From the NCBI RefSeq assembly GCF_002156385.1, contig NZ_MVJM01000001.1, forward strand, positions 574,851 to 638,850: a stretch of 64,000 nucleotides of DNA, read 5' to 3'. Shown here one piece after another: positions 1 to 8,617 of this stretch. Made by a program: the position numbers and the translations under genes. This DNA comes from Halalkalibacter urbisdiaboli (GTDB lineage: Bacteria; Bacillota; Bacilli; Bacillales; Bacillaceae_D). Position 1 is the first letter of the stretch; every line of letters starts with the position of its first letter. The notes under the pieces were generated by a model. It was not told where the DNA came from. It searched no databases and was given only the letters and a program-made list of their open reading frames with translations.

Positions 1-50
1 CGCCAAAGGGTAAACCTAAACTTTGAGAAGTCAATTAGCATTTCGATCAA

Positions 51-84
51 AAAGAGAGCGAGTTTACGACAACTCGCTCTCTTT
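51..84. terminator. Hairpin terminator overlapping the nfeD stop codon
   Basis: A 14-bp perfect stem (51-64 with 71-84) has a 6-nt loop. On the minus strand it is followed by a T-run and would end the nfeD-like transcript; on the plus strand it is also followed by T-rich sequence, so it may work both ways. The nfeD stop codon (64-66) straddles the end of the left arm and the start of the loop. Confidence 0.8.
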
Positions 85-705
85 CCTTTTTACTACAATT
101 CTAGTTCCGTCTACGGAAACCACTTCAATCTCAACGTCGGCTTCAAGCCATTGCCCACCGCTTGTAGCACTATACTGTTCACCATCAATAACGATCGTTC
201 CGGTTGGTCGAAATGCACTTAAAGTCCGCCCTTGTTTGCCGATAAGCTTCCGATACGTGTCATTTAACGAATTATAACCTAATTCACTTGTCATTCTGTC
301 CTTTAAGGTCATTTTATCCCACATTTTCCTAGAAGGAAAAACTTTAAGGAACAAACTTGAACTAATGCCACCAACTAAAAAGCCCATTGAAACAAGTACT
401 CCGTAAATGAGATCAGGCGCAGGCACTGCCAACCCTGCAATCATTAAAACAATTCCTAATAAAGAAACTGTTCCATCTGTTATGACCTTTCCATCTAAAA
501 TAATCAAAGCTAAGCCTACAAGATAAAGAATTATAACCCAAAGTCCGACATCTGCGGATAAATGGTAGGAGAAGTACAGCGCCATAATAAGCACACCTAA
601 AACTGCAAACAGCCCTTTTGCCCGTACTAATAGTTCCCCAAATAAAAATAACGTACCTAAAAAGACAACTAAAAAACCAATTGTTGCTGAATCAAGCCAA
701 TCCAT
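64..705 (-). CDS. Short-form NfeD family membrane protein
   Basis: A 213-residue membrane protein with an N-terminal hydrophobic block of several helices (about residues 8-125) and a C-terminal soluble domain of roughly 60 residues. The end of that domain (VDGTRIVVKRKE) resembles the OB-fold of NfeD proteins. It lacks the ClpP-class protease domain of long NfeD, which is present at 43527-44870. NfeD proteins are known as partners of flotillin/stomatin scaffolds; the partner of this copy is not in view. The ATG is preceded by a GAGGGGGTG ribosome binding site 6 nt away. The family assignment is firm; the role is inferred. Confidence 0.75.
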   Translation of the reverse strand: MDWLDSATIGFLVVFLGTLFLFGELLVRAKGLFAVLGVLIMALYFSYHLSADVGLWVIILYLVGLALIILDGKVITDGTVSLLGIVLMIAGLAVPAPDLIYGVLVSMGFLVGGISSSLFLKVFPSRKMWDKMTLKDRMTSELGYNSLNDTYRKLIGKQGRTLSAFRPTGTIVIDGEQYSATSGGQWLEADVEIEVVSVDGTRIVVKRKESELS

Positions 706-811
706 TTAGTTTCACCCCCTCATATTTTATACGTAATAAACTGATTCTTTGTTTCAGAATTCATAAGAAATAACATTCACTTATAACAAAATAGAGGGGT
801 GCTGCTTCACA

Positions 812-1693
812 TTATGATTTGAATAAATTACTAATTGATTCAATAAAACGATTAAGAACATCCAGCAACGTTCTTATAAACGATTGTGTGTCTTCCCTAT
901 TTAAAAACTCATCAAGATTGTCACGAACATAAGAAATTTGTTCTTGAACTTGATTCCAGTCAATATTCAAGTCCTTCATTCTCATAAATAATGAGACAAG
1001 GCCATTTAATTCTTCTTCTGTTAAAGTAATTCCAAGCTCCTGGGCAATTCGTTCAATAAGAGCTCGTAAATCTTCTTCCGTTTCAACAGGATTAGCTGCA
1101 AGCTCCTCTTTGATTCGATTCATTAATTCCGTAGCTTCTTCAACACCAATTGATTCAGCCAACTCTCCAGTTCGAACCATTTCCTCGTTTGCAATTTGCT
1201 TTTGCTCTTCAGGTATTTCAATTTCAGTTGCGATTTCATATGCTTTAATTAAGCCTGTTAACCCTGCAGTTCCGGATACAGCCATAGGAGCTGTCACATA
1301 CACATCCGCATCTTCAACGCCTGCAGTAACAAGTGCATTCGCATACATCCCTTCAGATACCAGTTTAATGTTATTTGTTTTAACATTTATACCAGACCCG
1401 GCTTCTGTCAATGTAATTTTTGACGAAGAGAGTGCTCTTGTTCCAATTTGATTCTTATTAACATAATTCCCTAAATATTTATGCTCTTCTTCATTTGAGA
1501 CTGTAATTATTTCAACGTCTTCTGTTACTCCCATTTCATTAAGAAGCTGTTGCTTTTGTTCCTCAGATAAATCTTCACCTAAAGTAACGATTACATCTCC
1601 TGGTGCTGCATCGGCTAATGCTAGCGTCGGCACAATCATTGTAAAAACGAGTAATAGCCATAAGCACTTTCTTATTACATTATTCAACTTCAT
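812..1693 (-). CDS. Secreted DUF1002 (YpuA-like) protein
   Basis: 293 residues with a clear signal peptide: MKLNNVIRKC, then a hydrophobic core to about residue 26, then a likely cleavage after ALA/DA. The body matches the DUF1002/YpuA family, with the conserved start GDVIVTLGEDLSEEQ and the central MAVSGTAGLTGLIKAYE segment, followed by an acidic helical C-terminal half. Its biochemical function is unknown to me. It is probably exported and acts at the cell surface. The start has the RBS AAAGGAG 5 nt upstream. It stands alone between the NfeD-like gene and the MFS exporter, all on the minus strand but with gaps of about 110 nt, so an operon is uncertain. Confidence 0.75.
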   Translation of the reverse strand: MKLNNVIRKCLWLLLVFTMIVPTLALADAAPGDVIVTLGEDLSEEQKQQLLNEMGVTEDVEIITVSNEEEHKYLGNYVNKNQIGTRALSSSKITLTEAGSGINVKTNNIKLVSEGMYANALVTAGVEDADVYVTAPMAVSGTAGLTGLIKAYEIATEIEIPEEQKQIANEEMVRTGELAESIGVEEATELMNRIKEELAANPVETEEDLRALIERIAQELGITLTEEELNGLVSLFMRMKDLNIDWNQVQEQISYVRDNLDEFLNREDTQSFIRTLLDVLNRFIESISNLFKS

Positions 1694-1805
1694 CGACTCC
1701 TTTTTTCAAACATTCTTAAATGAAACGATTGTTATACCTAATAAGAAACATAATTTACTAAAAAAAGAAACTGACTTTTGTCTTAAATTAAAATAAAAAG
1801 CTGAC

Positions 1806-3014
1806 TCATCTCGTTGAACATGTTTTACCAACCGGAAAACATGACCAACTATATAAAAGCGTTAACACGATAAGGTTAAGAAGAAAAAAAACTGAAAACA
1901 TCATTTGATCACGATTGTTCATCCAAAGTCCGAAAACTGCTGGTCCGAGGGCGACTCCTAAAAAACGGATCATCGCATAAAAAGAAAAAATTGAACCTTT
2001 TTCGTTAGAAGGTACAACGGCAGCTATCGCTCCACTAGCAGCAGGAAGTAACATACCTAAACCAATACTCACAAGGGTTGTACCAATTATTAAGATGAAT
2101 GTACTCTCTGTAAATATCAACAAACAAACTCCAATGAATTTATAGATAACTCCATAAATAATTCCTCTTTTATAACTATCCTCGCTGTCCAATAATTTTC
2201 GAGCAGTTAAATAAGAGACCAACGTTAAACAGCTTAATGGGATAGCTAAAATAAGTCCTTTCTCCAATCCTCCCAATAAATAAGTCCTATCCAAATCATA
2301 GGACAAGTAAAATAGCAAACCAAATAATATAAACATCCCGATACCGCCAGCTAAATAAATCGGCACTAGCCATTTCCAGCTTAATGAAAAAACTAATTTC
2401 ACTTGAGAAATTGTTGTTTTAAACCGTAACTTACGTCTCGTTTGAGGTTTTAGTTTAATAAAAATATACATCCCAAAGAAGGCGAACAAGGCAAAAGCGA
2501 AATAAACAACAAAACTGTAATACCAAGAAAAGGAAAGAACTATACCACCAATAACCGGACTTATCACTTTTCCTACTCCATTAAATACCTCCAACGATCC
2601 AAGTGCTCGATTTCTTTTTTGCCCAGAAAATAAATCTGTAATTAGAATCATGGCAATAGGAGTTATTCCTCCTGCACCAATACCTTGAAGCAACCGAGAA
2701 ATTATCATCCATTCAAAAGCACCCTGTACCCCTGCAATAGCAGCCGCAAAACATCCAATCATAATTAGAGTAAGCGAAACTAAGGTTACTTGCTTATTCC
2801 CGTATCTTGCTGATATAAATCCACTTATCGGAATCATAACTGCTGCCGGAATGGAAAATGCAGATAAAATCAGTCCTCCTTGAACTGGTGAAAGATTCAT
2901 TGCTACTTGGATATCAGGAAGAATTGGAATGAACATGGAATTACCTAACACCATAAGTAGCGGTAGCATACCTATGATAAAAATGATGATACTCGGCCTT
3001 GCTTGGCTCTCCAA
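1806..3014 (-). CDS. MFS drug-exporter-like transporter (DHA1 type)
   Basis: A 402-residue integral membrane protein with about 12 predicted helices. The loop between helices 2 and 3 carries GFISARYGNKQ, a major facilitator motif-A variant, and the stretch RLLQGIGAGGITPIA fits motif B. Proton-coupled drug exporters of the DHA1 group (Bmr, YkuC and Tet-like) look like this; the substrate cannot be read from sequence. The start is most likely the TTG at 3014 behind GAAGGTGA with 6-nt spacing. It is divergent from the LysM-like gene at 3131. Confidence 0.75.
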   Translation of the reverse strand: MESQARPSIIIFIIGMLPLLMVLGNSMFIPILPDIQVAMNLSPVQGGLILSAFSIPAAVMIPISGFISARYGNKQVTLVSLTLIMIGCFAAAIAGVQGAFEWMIISRLLQGIGAGGITPIAMILITDLFSGQKRNRALGSLEVFNGVGKVISPVIGGIVLSFSWYYSFVVYFAFALFAFFGMYIFIKLKPQTRRKLRFKTTISQVKLVFSLSWKWLVPIYLAGGIGMFILFGLLFYLSYDLDRTYLLGGLEKGLILAIPLSCLTLVSYLTARKLLDSEDSYKRGIIYGVIYKFIGVCLLIFTESTFILIIGTTLVSIGLGMLLPAASGAIAAVVPSNEKGSIFSFYAMIRFLGVALGPAVFGLWMNNRDQMMFSVFFLLNLIVLTLLYSWSCFPVGKTCSTR

Positions 3015-3068
3015 TTGTATTCACCTTCTTTAAAAAATAGACTATTCCCCAAAAAATGAATAAGCTTG

Positions 3069-3097
3069 TCATAATTGTCCAGCGTAAGCATATACTT
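3069..3097 (+). promoter_or_regulatory. Candidate sigmaE promoter of the LysM-like gene
   Basis: TCATAAT (3069-3075), a 13-nt spacer, then CATATACTT (3089-3097). This fits the Bacillus sigmaE pattern KMATATT-N13/14-CATACANT with one mismatch in each element. The predicted start near 3104 leaves the RBS at 3114-3123 intact. It would place the gene under mother-cell control during sporulation. A sigmaA reading (TTGTCA, 19-nt spacer, TATACT) is possible but has a long spacer. Confidence 0.5.
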
Positions 3098-3130
3098 TAT
3101 TTGGAAGGAACTTTAAAGGAGGGGTTTTAC

Positions 3131-3490
3131 ATGAAGCGAGCTGGACTATTTTTAATCATTCTCATTATTTTATACAGCACTTATTATGACCTAACAATCG
3201 GGACCTTACCCAATGGATTGAATAATACAGCCCAAGCCACTAAAGGGCATGATGAAACGGAAAGTATTGAAGACTTAAAACCAACAGAAAACACTATCGA
3301 ACCTTTCCAAGAAGTTGAAGTCGAACCTGGATATACTGTATTATCGATTGTTGAACATTTACATGACGGACCTTTATCTGCTTCGATACCAGAAATTATT
3401 TATGATTTTGAGCAACTGAATCCAGGAGTAAAAGCTGATGCTATCCAGGTTGGTGAGATCTATTTATTTCCTCTTTATCTAAACGATTGA
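3131..3490 (+). CDS. yqfZ: Membrane-anchored LysM-like protein (YqfZ-like)
   Basis: 119 residues from the ATG at 3131, which has an ideal AAAGGAGG RBS; the longer upstream reading has no RBS. It has an N-terminal signal anchor (MKRAGLFLIILIILYSTYYDL), an acidic linker rich in Glu/Thr, and then a C-terminal module of about 50 residues (YTVLSIVEHLHDG ... QLNPGVKADAIQVGEIYLFPLY). That module has the spacing of a LysM peptidoglycan-binding motif: the VLSIVE start, an N-P turn and the QVGEIYLFP end. In B. subtilis a LysM-like gene, yqfZ, sits beside ispG in the same way. It is probably a wall-binding protein made in sporulation if the upstream sigmaE-type promoter is real. Confidence 0.7.
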   Translation: MKRAGLFLIILIILYSTYYDLTIGTLPNGLNNTAQATKGHDETESIEDLKPTENTIEPFQEVEVEPGYTVLSIVEHLHDGPLSASIPEIIYDFEQLNPGVKADAIQVGEIYLFPLYLND

Positions 3491-3498
3491 GTTTGTTC

Positions 3499-3528
3499 TT
3501 GCCAAATGAAAGGTCTGGTTGATAAAAT
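3499..3528 (+). promoter_or_regulatory. Possible sigmaA promoter of ispG
   Basis: TTGCCA (3499-3504), an 18-nt spacer, TAAAAT (3523-3528), located between the yqfZ stop and the ispG RBS. It matches the consensus in four of six and five of six positions. It is plausible but not strong. Confidence 0.4.
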
Positions 3529-3591
3529 GAAGACGTATCTGTAAAGAGTCTAACGAAGCCCAATCGGTTTCTATAAAGGAGCGAGTGGTCA

Positions 3592-4695
3592 ATGACCGAA
3601 ATTACACATCGTACAAAGACTCGACCAGTAAAGGTTGGAAATTTGACGATTGGTGGAAACAACGAAGTAGTAGTGCAAAGTATGACAACAACAAAAACGC
3701 ATGACGTTGCAGCGACAGTAGCCGAAATAAAGCGTCTTGAGGAAGCGGGTTGTCAAGTAGTACGTGTCGCTTGCCCTGATATGCGTGCTGCTGAAGCCAT
3801 CGCAGACATTAAAGCGCAAATTTCAATCCCATTAGTAGTTGATATTCATTTTGATTACAAGCTTGCCTTAAAAGCAATTGAAGGCGGTGCCGATAAAATC
3901 CGTATTAATCCAGGTAATATTGGAAAACGACACAAAGTCGAAGCAGTTGTTAAGGCTGCAAAAGAAAAAGGTATTCCGATTCGAATCGGTGTAAACGCAG
4001 GTTCCCTTGAAAAAAGAATTCTAGAGAAATATGGTTACCCAACGGCAGATGGAATGGTTGAAAGTGCCCTTCATCATATAAAAATTCTAGAAGATTTGGA
4101 TTTTTATGACATTATTGTCTCGATGAAAGCATCTGATGTTAATTTAGCTATTGAAGCTTATGAAAAAGCAGCAAAAGCATTTGATTATCCACTTCACCTC
4201 GGTATTACTGAGTCTGGTACCCTATTTGCTGGTACAATAAAAAGTGCAGCGGGACTTGGTGCGATACTTAATATGGGAATTGGAAATACCGTTCGAATAT
4301 CGCTAAGTGCCGACCCTGTTGAGGAAGTTAAAGTTGCTCGTGAATTGTTAAAGTCTTTTGGACTTGCCGCTAATGCAGCAACGCTAATTTCTTGCCCTAC
4401 TTGTGGTCGAATTGAAATTGATTTAATTAGCATCGCAAATGAAATTGAAGATTATATTTCCACAATCAAAGCTCCGATTAAGGTCGCCGTTCTTGGTTGT
4501 GCCGTGAACGGGCCTGGGGAAGCACGTGAAGCTGATATTGGTATTGCAGGTGCTCGTGGCGAAGGTTTACTTTTCCGTAAAGGTGAAATTGTAAGAAAAG
4601 TACCAGAAGAAGTCATGGTAGAGGAATTGAAAAAGGAAGTAGATAAAATCGCTGAAGAGCATTATCAAAAGCAACGCGAATTGGAAAAAGCATAA
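3592..4695 (+). CDS. ispG: 4-hydroxy-3-methylbut-2-enyl diphosphate synthase IspG
   Basis: This enzyme converts methylerythritol cyclodiphosphate to HMBPP in the non-mevalonate isoprenoid pathway, using a 4Fe-4S cluster. The protein has the family length (367 residues), a TIM-barrel N-terminal part ([10 protein letters not shown] near residue 28) and the C-terminal cluster ligands Cys268, Cys271 (SCPTCGR) and Cys303 (GCAVNGPGE), with Glu310 as the fourth ligand typical of IspG. The RBS AAAGGAG lies about 10 nt before the ATG. The enzyme for the next step, IspH, is encoded at 19778-20719. Its own terminator overlaps the stop codon. Confidence 0.97.
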   Translation: MTEITHRTKTRPVKVGNLTIGGNNEVVVQSMTTTKTHDVAATVAEIKRLEEAGCQVVRVACPDMRAAEAIADIKAQISIPLVVDIHFDYKLALKAIEGGADKIRINPGNIGKRHKVEAVVKAAKEKGIPIRIGVNAGSLEKRILEKYGYPTADGMVESALHHIKILEDLDFYDIIVSMKASDVNLAIEAYEKAAKAFDYPLHLGITESGTLFAGTIKSAAGLGAILNMGIGNTVRISLSADPVEEVKVARELLKSFGLAANAATLISCPTCGRIEIDLISIANEIEDYISTIKAPIKVAVLGCAVNGPGEAREADIGIAGARGEGLLFRKGEIVRKVPEEVMVEELKKEVDKIAEEHYQKQRELEKA

Positions 4696-4716
4696 GCCGC
4701 TTAGGCTCATGCTTTT
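4686..4716 (+). terminator. ispG terminator overlapping its stop codon
   Basis: AAAAGCAT pairs with ATGCTTTT, followed after one mismatch by AGCC with GGCT around a 5-nt loop, then a T-rich tail (CTTCTTTC). The left arm contains the last ispG codons and the TAA stop. Confidence 0.7.
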
Positions 4717-4746
4717 CTTCTTTCTCTCCCCCTGTCTCACCATTAT

Positions 4747-5208
4747 CTAAAAGAATGGTGAGAAAAAGACGGTCATGAGAATCGAAATAGCACCAATCCC
4801 GATCGCCCAATTACCTAGCGATGTGGAGCCATAACGACGTGAAACGAAACCAACTACTATCCCAGCTGCCCCTAGCAATACTGGTAAGAAAAACAATGAC
4901 AAAATGGAGAGAACAATTGCAAATGTACCGACACCGCGGCCAGCTGCAACATCATCCTCATTCATAGCATCCGTTGTTTCGCGCTCCTCTGCTGCAAAAG
5001 GACGCGCTCCACCCATGCCATTTACCGCTGGATACTCAGCAGCTGTCTCTTCCTCAAAGGTGGCAGGATTGTCAAGGTCTCCTTCATTTGTGTTCATTTT
5101 TGTATTAACATCACCATTATCAGCTTCTGTATTTAAAAATGTTAAGGAACGGTCGTCTTCATCCACTAACCGTATCGGTTCTTGTTTCGGATCTCGATTT
5201 TCTGCCAT
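4747..5208 (-). CDS. yqfX: YqfX-like membrane protein
   Basis: 153 residues. The first 85 are polar, acidic and probably disordered. The rest holds two or three hydrophobic helices (GVGTFAIVLSILSLFFLPVLLGAAGIVVGFV and LGNWAIGIGAISILMTVFF) of the DUF4190-like type, so the protein is a membrane protein with a long soluble N-terminus. Its position next to ispG, convergent with it, and its domain layout match B. subtilis yqfX. I know no function. A 10-bp stem (4735-4744 with 4754-4763) flanks the stop codon but lacks a T-tract. Confidence 0.65.
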   Translation of the reverse strand: MAENRDPKQEPIRLVDEDDRSLTFLNTEADNGDVNTKMNTNEGDLDNPATFEEETAAEYPAVNGMGGARPFAAEERETTDAMNEDDVAAGRGVGTFAIVLSILSLFFLPVLLGAAGIVVGFVSRRYGSTSLGNWAIGIGAISILMTVFFSPFF

Positions 5209-5369
5209 ACGAATCCCTCACTTTCTTTTGTTTCGGGGGAGTAGTTATAGTATGACTCCACTGTTTGTTTTTATTGGAGTTAAAGATTTCTTCTTTAGGA
5301 ATGTCCTAGACCAATCAGCTTATTTCGTGTATTCTAGAATGTATGATCAATTTATTTGGGGTGGAAAGT

Positions 5370-5948
5370 ATGTCAGCAAGAAAACGTTTTGGTTTAGATA
5401 TTGATGGTACAGTAACAGATCCAAATACATTTGTTCCTCATCTGAATAAACATTTTAATCGCAATTTAACTTTGGATGACTTGACGGAATATGATTTAAC
5501 GTCAATTTTGGACATTTCTGAGCAAGAGTTTTGGGAGTGGATGGGGAAACATGAAGGTTTAATTTATGAACAAGCAAATCTCGCACCGTATGCTGAAACT
5601 ATTCTTCACGAATGGACTAAATATCATGATTTAATTTATATTACGGCTCGTCGCGAACATCATGCTAAACGAACGAGAGAATGGTTTGAGACAAAAAAAC
5701 TCCCTTTTGACCATATTGAACTTGTCGGCAAACATGATAAACTTGAAGCGGTACGCGCTCATGACATTGACATTTTCTTTGAAGACAAGCATGACAATGC
5801 AGTTGCGATTGCAGAGGAATTTCAAATACCCGTTATATTAATTGACACTCCATACAATCGTCTTCCAATACCGGAAAATGTCATTAGAATCTATAATTGG
5901 AAAGAAGCGAAAGAGTGGGTAGACGAATGGATTATGGAAACCACATAA
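5370..5948 (+). CDS. yqfW: HAD-type putative nucleotidase (YqfW-like)
   Basis: 192 residues from the ATG at 5370, behind GGGGTGG with 5-nt spacing. The HAD nucleophile motif is at the N-terminus (GLDIDGTVTD: Asp, x, Asp, Gly, Thr). The motif-II region follows (LIYITARREHH), and a C-terminal FEDKHDNAV segment gives the acidic metal ligands. This is the 5'-nucleotidase NT5C/YqfW arrangement: dephosphorylation of (deoxy)nucleoside monophosphates is the family activity, but this member's substrate is unproven. It stands alone and ends at a strong bidirectional terminator. Confidence 0.8.
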   Translation: MSARKRFGLDIDGTVTDPNTFVPHLNKHFNRNLTLDDLTEYDLTSILDISEQEFWEWMGKHEGLIYEQANLAPYAETILHEWTKYHDLIYITARREHHAKRTREWFETKKLPFDHIELVGKHDKLEAVRAHDIDIFFEDKHDNAVAIAEEFQIPVILIDTPYNRLPIPENVIRIYNWKEAKEWVDEWIMETT

Positions 5949-5949
5949 A

Positions 5950-5985
5950 AAAATGAGAGTGCCGTTACAGCACTCTCATTTTTCT
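5950..5985. terminator. Bidirectional terminator between yqfW and the DUF1540 gene
   Basis: An A-tract, then GAGAGTGC, a short loop, GCACTCTC and a T-tract: a GC-rich core extended by A/T pairs. It lies between convergent genes and has A/T tails on both sides, so it can stop transcription from either direction. Confidence 0.85.
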
Positions 5986-6202
5986 ATTTCCTTTCGCGGA
6001 ACGTATGACAGCAGGTTTGGGAACGTCTCTCCGCTTTATCCTCATGCTCAGCTTTTTCGTAAGGCTCTTCTCCAGCCTCCATGGAAAAGTCCATATTTGA
6101 ATGCGCATCAATTTCTACAAGAATGGATTCTGCCTGACATTGGTTCCCTTCTCCCCAATACGTACAATTTGCTACATTACATTTTACGATTGGCTTTGCC
6201 AT
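5984..6202 (-). CDS. DUF1540 cysteine-containing small protein
   Basis: 72 residues with the DUF1540 signature: VKCNVANCTYWGEGNQCQAESILVE near the N-terminus and a late QTCCHTF. The conserved cysteines (CxxxxC, then C, then CC) suggest metal binding or a disulfide fold. The cellular role is unknown. The RBS GGAGGGG lies 6 nt before the ATG. It is a monocistronic unit next to the zinc regulator gene; any link to zinc is only suggested by the cysteines and the neighbour. Confidence 0.75.
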   Translation of the reverse strand: MAKPIVKCNVANCTYWGEGNQCQAESILVEIDAHSNMDFSMEAGEEPYEKAEHEDKAERRSQTCCHTFRERK

Positions 6203-6284
6203 TTGTCATCCCCTCCTGAATATTAGTGTGTGAGAAATCAGTAGGGGCAAACATGATAAATTTTGGTTTACTTACTTTAATAAA

Positions 6285-6701
6285 TTATTTAACACTACAC
6301 TCTTCGCACTTACCGTATATTTCGAATTTATGTCCAATTACTTCAAAATCGGGAAACTGCTCATGTAGTGTTTCCATTGGACAATTATGAATATGTTTCG
6401 TTTTTCCACAATCTAAACAGATAAGATGATGATGATGCTCTGAAGTTGAGCATCTAAATCGAAAGCGTTTTTCACCCTCTAATTCAGTTGTCTCAAGAAT
6501 ATCGAGTTCCGTAAACAGAGATAAGTTCCGATATATTGTGTCAAAGCTTAAACCAGGATAATCATCCTGCATAGACTCAAGGACATCTTTTGCTGAAATA
6601 TAACGTTTCTCTTCAGCAAAAAGCCGTAGCATATCTTCACGTTTTCCTGTGTATTTATAACCTTTTTCTTTCATTCGTGCTAATGCTTCTACAACATTCA
6701 T
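6285..6701 (-). CDS. zur: Zinc uptake repressor Zur (Fur family)
   Basis: 138 residues from the second ATG, which has AAGGAGG at 8-nt spacing; the ATG two codons upstream has only 1 nt. It has an N-terminal winged helix (residues 1-80, with DDYPGLSFDTIYRNLSLF), a metal/dimer hinge with EHHHHLICLDCGK, and Cys95, Cys98, Cys132 and Cys135 for the structural zinc. The sequence resembles B. subtilis Zur rather than Fur or PerR. It is the last gene of a znuC-znuB-zur unit, so the repressor of zinc uptake is made with the transporter. A Zur-box-like site lies in front of znuC. Confidence 0.92.
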   Translation of the reverse strand: MNVVEALARMKEKGYKYTGKREDMLRLFAEEKRYISAKDVLESMQDDYPGLSFDTIYRNLSLFTELDILETTELEGEKRFRFRCSTSEHHHHLICLDCGKTKHIHNCPMETLHEQFPDFEVIGHKFEIYGKCEECSVK

Positions 6702-6784
6702 TCCCATTCCTCCTTAACATACCTTGAAACACGGCTCTTTAAGGTATTCCACAATAAAAAAGCACCCTTTTTTAGTACCCTCTA

Positions 6785-7660
6785 TTAAACAGCCTCTTTT
6801 TTTGTTTTCTTCATACGAATTTTTTGGAAGCCTTCACGTATCTTTCCAATATAGATTGAACATAACAAAATAATAACAGCTATTATCACAATTGTACCAC
6901 CAGGTGCTAAATTAAGGTGATAAGCAGAAATTAGCCCTCCAAAAACTGAAATTTCTCCAAATACAATTGAATAAACAAACATCTGCTTAAATCCTCTTGA
7001 CAGCCGCATGGCTGCCGCAACTGGCAATGTCATAAGTGAGGAAACAAGTAGAATTCCAACGATTCTCATTGAAGCAGCTATAACTAGAGCAACCATAATA
7101 ATAAAAATAAAATGGACGAGACGGCGATTAATTCCTGATACTACTGCTTGCTCCTCATCAAACGATAGAAAAAATAATTCTTTATAAAATAATAGCAATA
7201 CGATTAAGACGATCACTGTAATGCTCATAATTGTCCATAAATCTGAACGACTAACAGCAATGACGCTGCCAAATAAATAATTAAATAGGTCATTATTAAA
7301 ACCATCCGCCAATGAAATGAAAATAACACCAACTCCAATTCCAGCGGAAAGAATAATCGGAATAGCTATTTCTTTATAATGCTTGTAGACAGCACGAAGC
7401 TTCTCAATGATTAATGACCCTCCAACCGAAAATAGCATCCCGATATACAATGGATTTAATCCTTGAAAAAAAGCAAATTTCTTAGCCAATAGCAAACTAG
7501 CAGCAATTCCAGCTAAAGTGATATGCGACAATGCATCGGCTATAAGAGAAAGTCTTCTTACGACTAAAAACACTCCGAGCATAGGAGCTAAGAAACCGAT
7601 CATTAATCCGGTAAACAAAGCATTTTGTAAAAACTCATAACGAAAAAAAGCATCTAACAT
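6785..7660 (-). CDS. znuB: Zinc ABC transporter permease ZnuB/AdcB
   Basis: A 291-residue permease of the metal-specific ABC-3 family, with about eight hydrophobic helices and the family segments APMLGVFLVVRRLSLIADALSH and TLPVAAAMRLSRGFKQMF. It starts 2 nt after the end of znuC and is followed by zur, which makes zinc the likely substrate. No substrate-binding lipoprotein (ZnuA/AdcA) is encoded nearby, so that component must come from another locus. The C-terminus is Lys-rich (RMKKTKKEAV). Confidence 0.88.
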   Translation of the reverse strand: MLDAFFRYEFLQNALFTGLMIGFLAPMLGVFLVVRRLSLIADALSHITLAGIAASLLLAKKFAFFQGLNPLYIGMLFSVGGSLIIEKLRAVYKHYKEIAIPIILSAGIGVGVIFISLADGFNNDLFNYLFGSVIAVSRSDLWTIMSITVIVLIVLLLFYKELFFLSFDEEQAVVSGINRRLVHFIFIIMVALVIAASMRIVGILLVSSLMTLPVAAAMRLSRGFKQMFVYSIVFGEISVFGGLISAYHLNLAPGGTIVIIAVIILLCSIYIGKIREGFQKIRMKKTKKEAV

Positions 7661-7662
7661 GT

Positions 7663-8439
7663 TTAATGGCCTCCATGGCTATGATTGTGCGTTAACAAAT
7701 GAACATCATGACCGTAAAAATCAGATAAATTTTGATTTTCCCCAAATTCTTTAGAATTACCGTGGAAATGCAAATGCTTGTTTAAACAAGCTACGTCAGT
7801 AACATGATCCGTCATTGCCCCAATGTCATGTGTAACAAGTACGAGGGTTATCTTTTTTTCCTTGTTAAGTTCACTGAGCATGTCGTAAAAATTCCGAACA
7901 CTTGAAGCATCGACTCCTACCGTCGGTTCATCCAAAATCAATAACTCTGGTTCACTAACTAACGCCCTGGCAATAAATACTCTTTGTTGCTGCCCGCCAG
8001 ACAATTCACCAATGTTCTGATGAATGTATTCAGTCATTCCAACACTTTCAATGACCTCTTTCACTTTTTCTTTATGACTGCGGTTCAAAAAACGAAATAG
8101 CCCCACTTTCCCAAATAACCCCATAGATACTACTTCGAAAACAGTCGCTGGAAAGCCTGAATTAAAGCTATTTGCCTTCTGTGAGACAAAACCAATTTTA
8201 TCCCAGCGTTGAAATTTATCAATCCTTTCTCCAAAAAGCTTTATACTTCCTGTCTGTGGCTGCAATAAGCCTAACATGATCTTAATTAGCGTTGATTTTC
8301 CTGAGCCGTTCGGACCAACTAAACCAAGAAACGAGCCTTTATTTATCGAAAATGTAATCTCCTCTAACACTCGGCGTGTCCCATATTGAAACGAAACATC
8401 CTTTATTTCAACGGCAAGTTGTGTTTCTTTATTATCCAC
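7663..8439 (-). CDS. znuC: Zinc ABC transporter ATP-binding protein ZnuC/AdcC
   Basis: A 258-residue ABC ATPase. The Walker A is GPNGSGKST near residue 42, the signature is LSGGQQQR, the Walker B is LLILDEPTVGVD and the H-loop is VTHD. The C-terminus is His-rich (GHDVHLLTHNHSHGGH), as often seen in zinc systems. The start is GTG at 8439 behind GAAGGGG. It is the first gene of the znuC-znuB-zur operon, with a sigmaA-like promoter and a Zur-box-like operator upstream. Confidence 0.9.
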   Translation of the reverse strand: MDNKETQLAVEIKDVSFQYGTRRVLEEITFSINKGSFLGLVGPNGSGKSTLIKIMLGLLQPQTGSIKLFGERIDKFQRWDKIGFVSQKANSFNSGFPATVFEVVSMGLFGKVGLFRFLNRSHKEKVKEVIESVGMTEYIHQNIGELSGGQQQRVFIARALVSEPELLILDEPTVGVDASSVRNFYDMLSELNKEKKITLVLVTHDIGAMTDHVTDVACLNKHLHFHGNSKEFGENQNLSDFYGHDVHLLTHNHSHGGH

Positions 8440-8473
8440 ACATTCCCCTTCTTTCCGTATCTATCTAAATATT

Positions 8474-8494
8474 TTCTAAGAATCATTCCGATTT
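8474..8494 (-). promoter_or_regulatory. Candidate Zur box in front of znuC
   Basis: On the minus strand the site reads AAATCGGAATGATT followed by CTTAGAA. Against the Bacillus Zur box AAATCGTAATNATTACGATTT it matches 13 of 20 defined positions, with a near-perfect left half and a poor right half. It begins about 16 nt downstream of the predicted -10, a good place for repression. Confidence 0.45.
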
Positions 8495-8509
8495 ACCTTT
8501 TACCTTCCT

Positions 8510-8537
8510 ATTATAAATGTTTTTTCTTGAATGTCTA
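8510..8537 (-). promoter_or_regulatory. sigmaA-type promoter of the znuCB-zur operon
   Basis: On the minus strand: TAGACA (complement of 8532-8537), a 16-nt spacer, TATAAT (complement of 8510-8515). The -10 is perfect and the -35 has one mismatch. Confidence 0.6.
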
Positions 8538-8617
8538 CCCTTACGAATTCGTGCATTTTCGACTAAGAACCTGTACTATAGAAAATACTATATTGCTTAG
8601 AAAAGGAAGTGGCAAAC

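Noticed and set aside
4735..4763. 10-bp stem at the yqfX stop as terminator
   Set aside because: No T-tract follows on the minus strand, so it is mentioned only under the gene.
4904..5404. 166-codon plus-strand frame over yqfX and into yqfW
   Set aside because: It is antisense to yqfX and would conflict with the yqfW RBS and start.
6751..6780. Hairpin between znuB and zur
   Set aside because: AGCACCC and AGTACCC are direct, not inverted, repeats; no stem forms.
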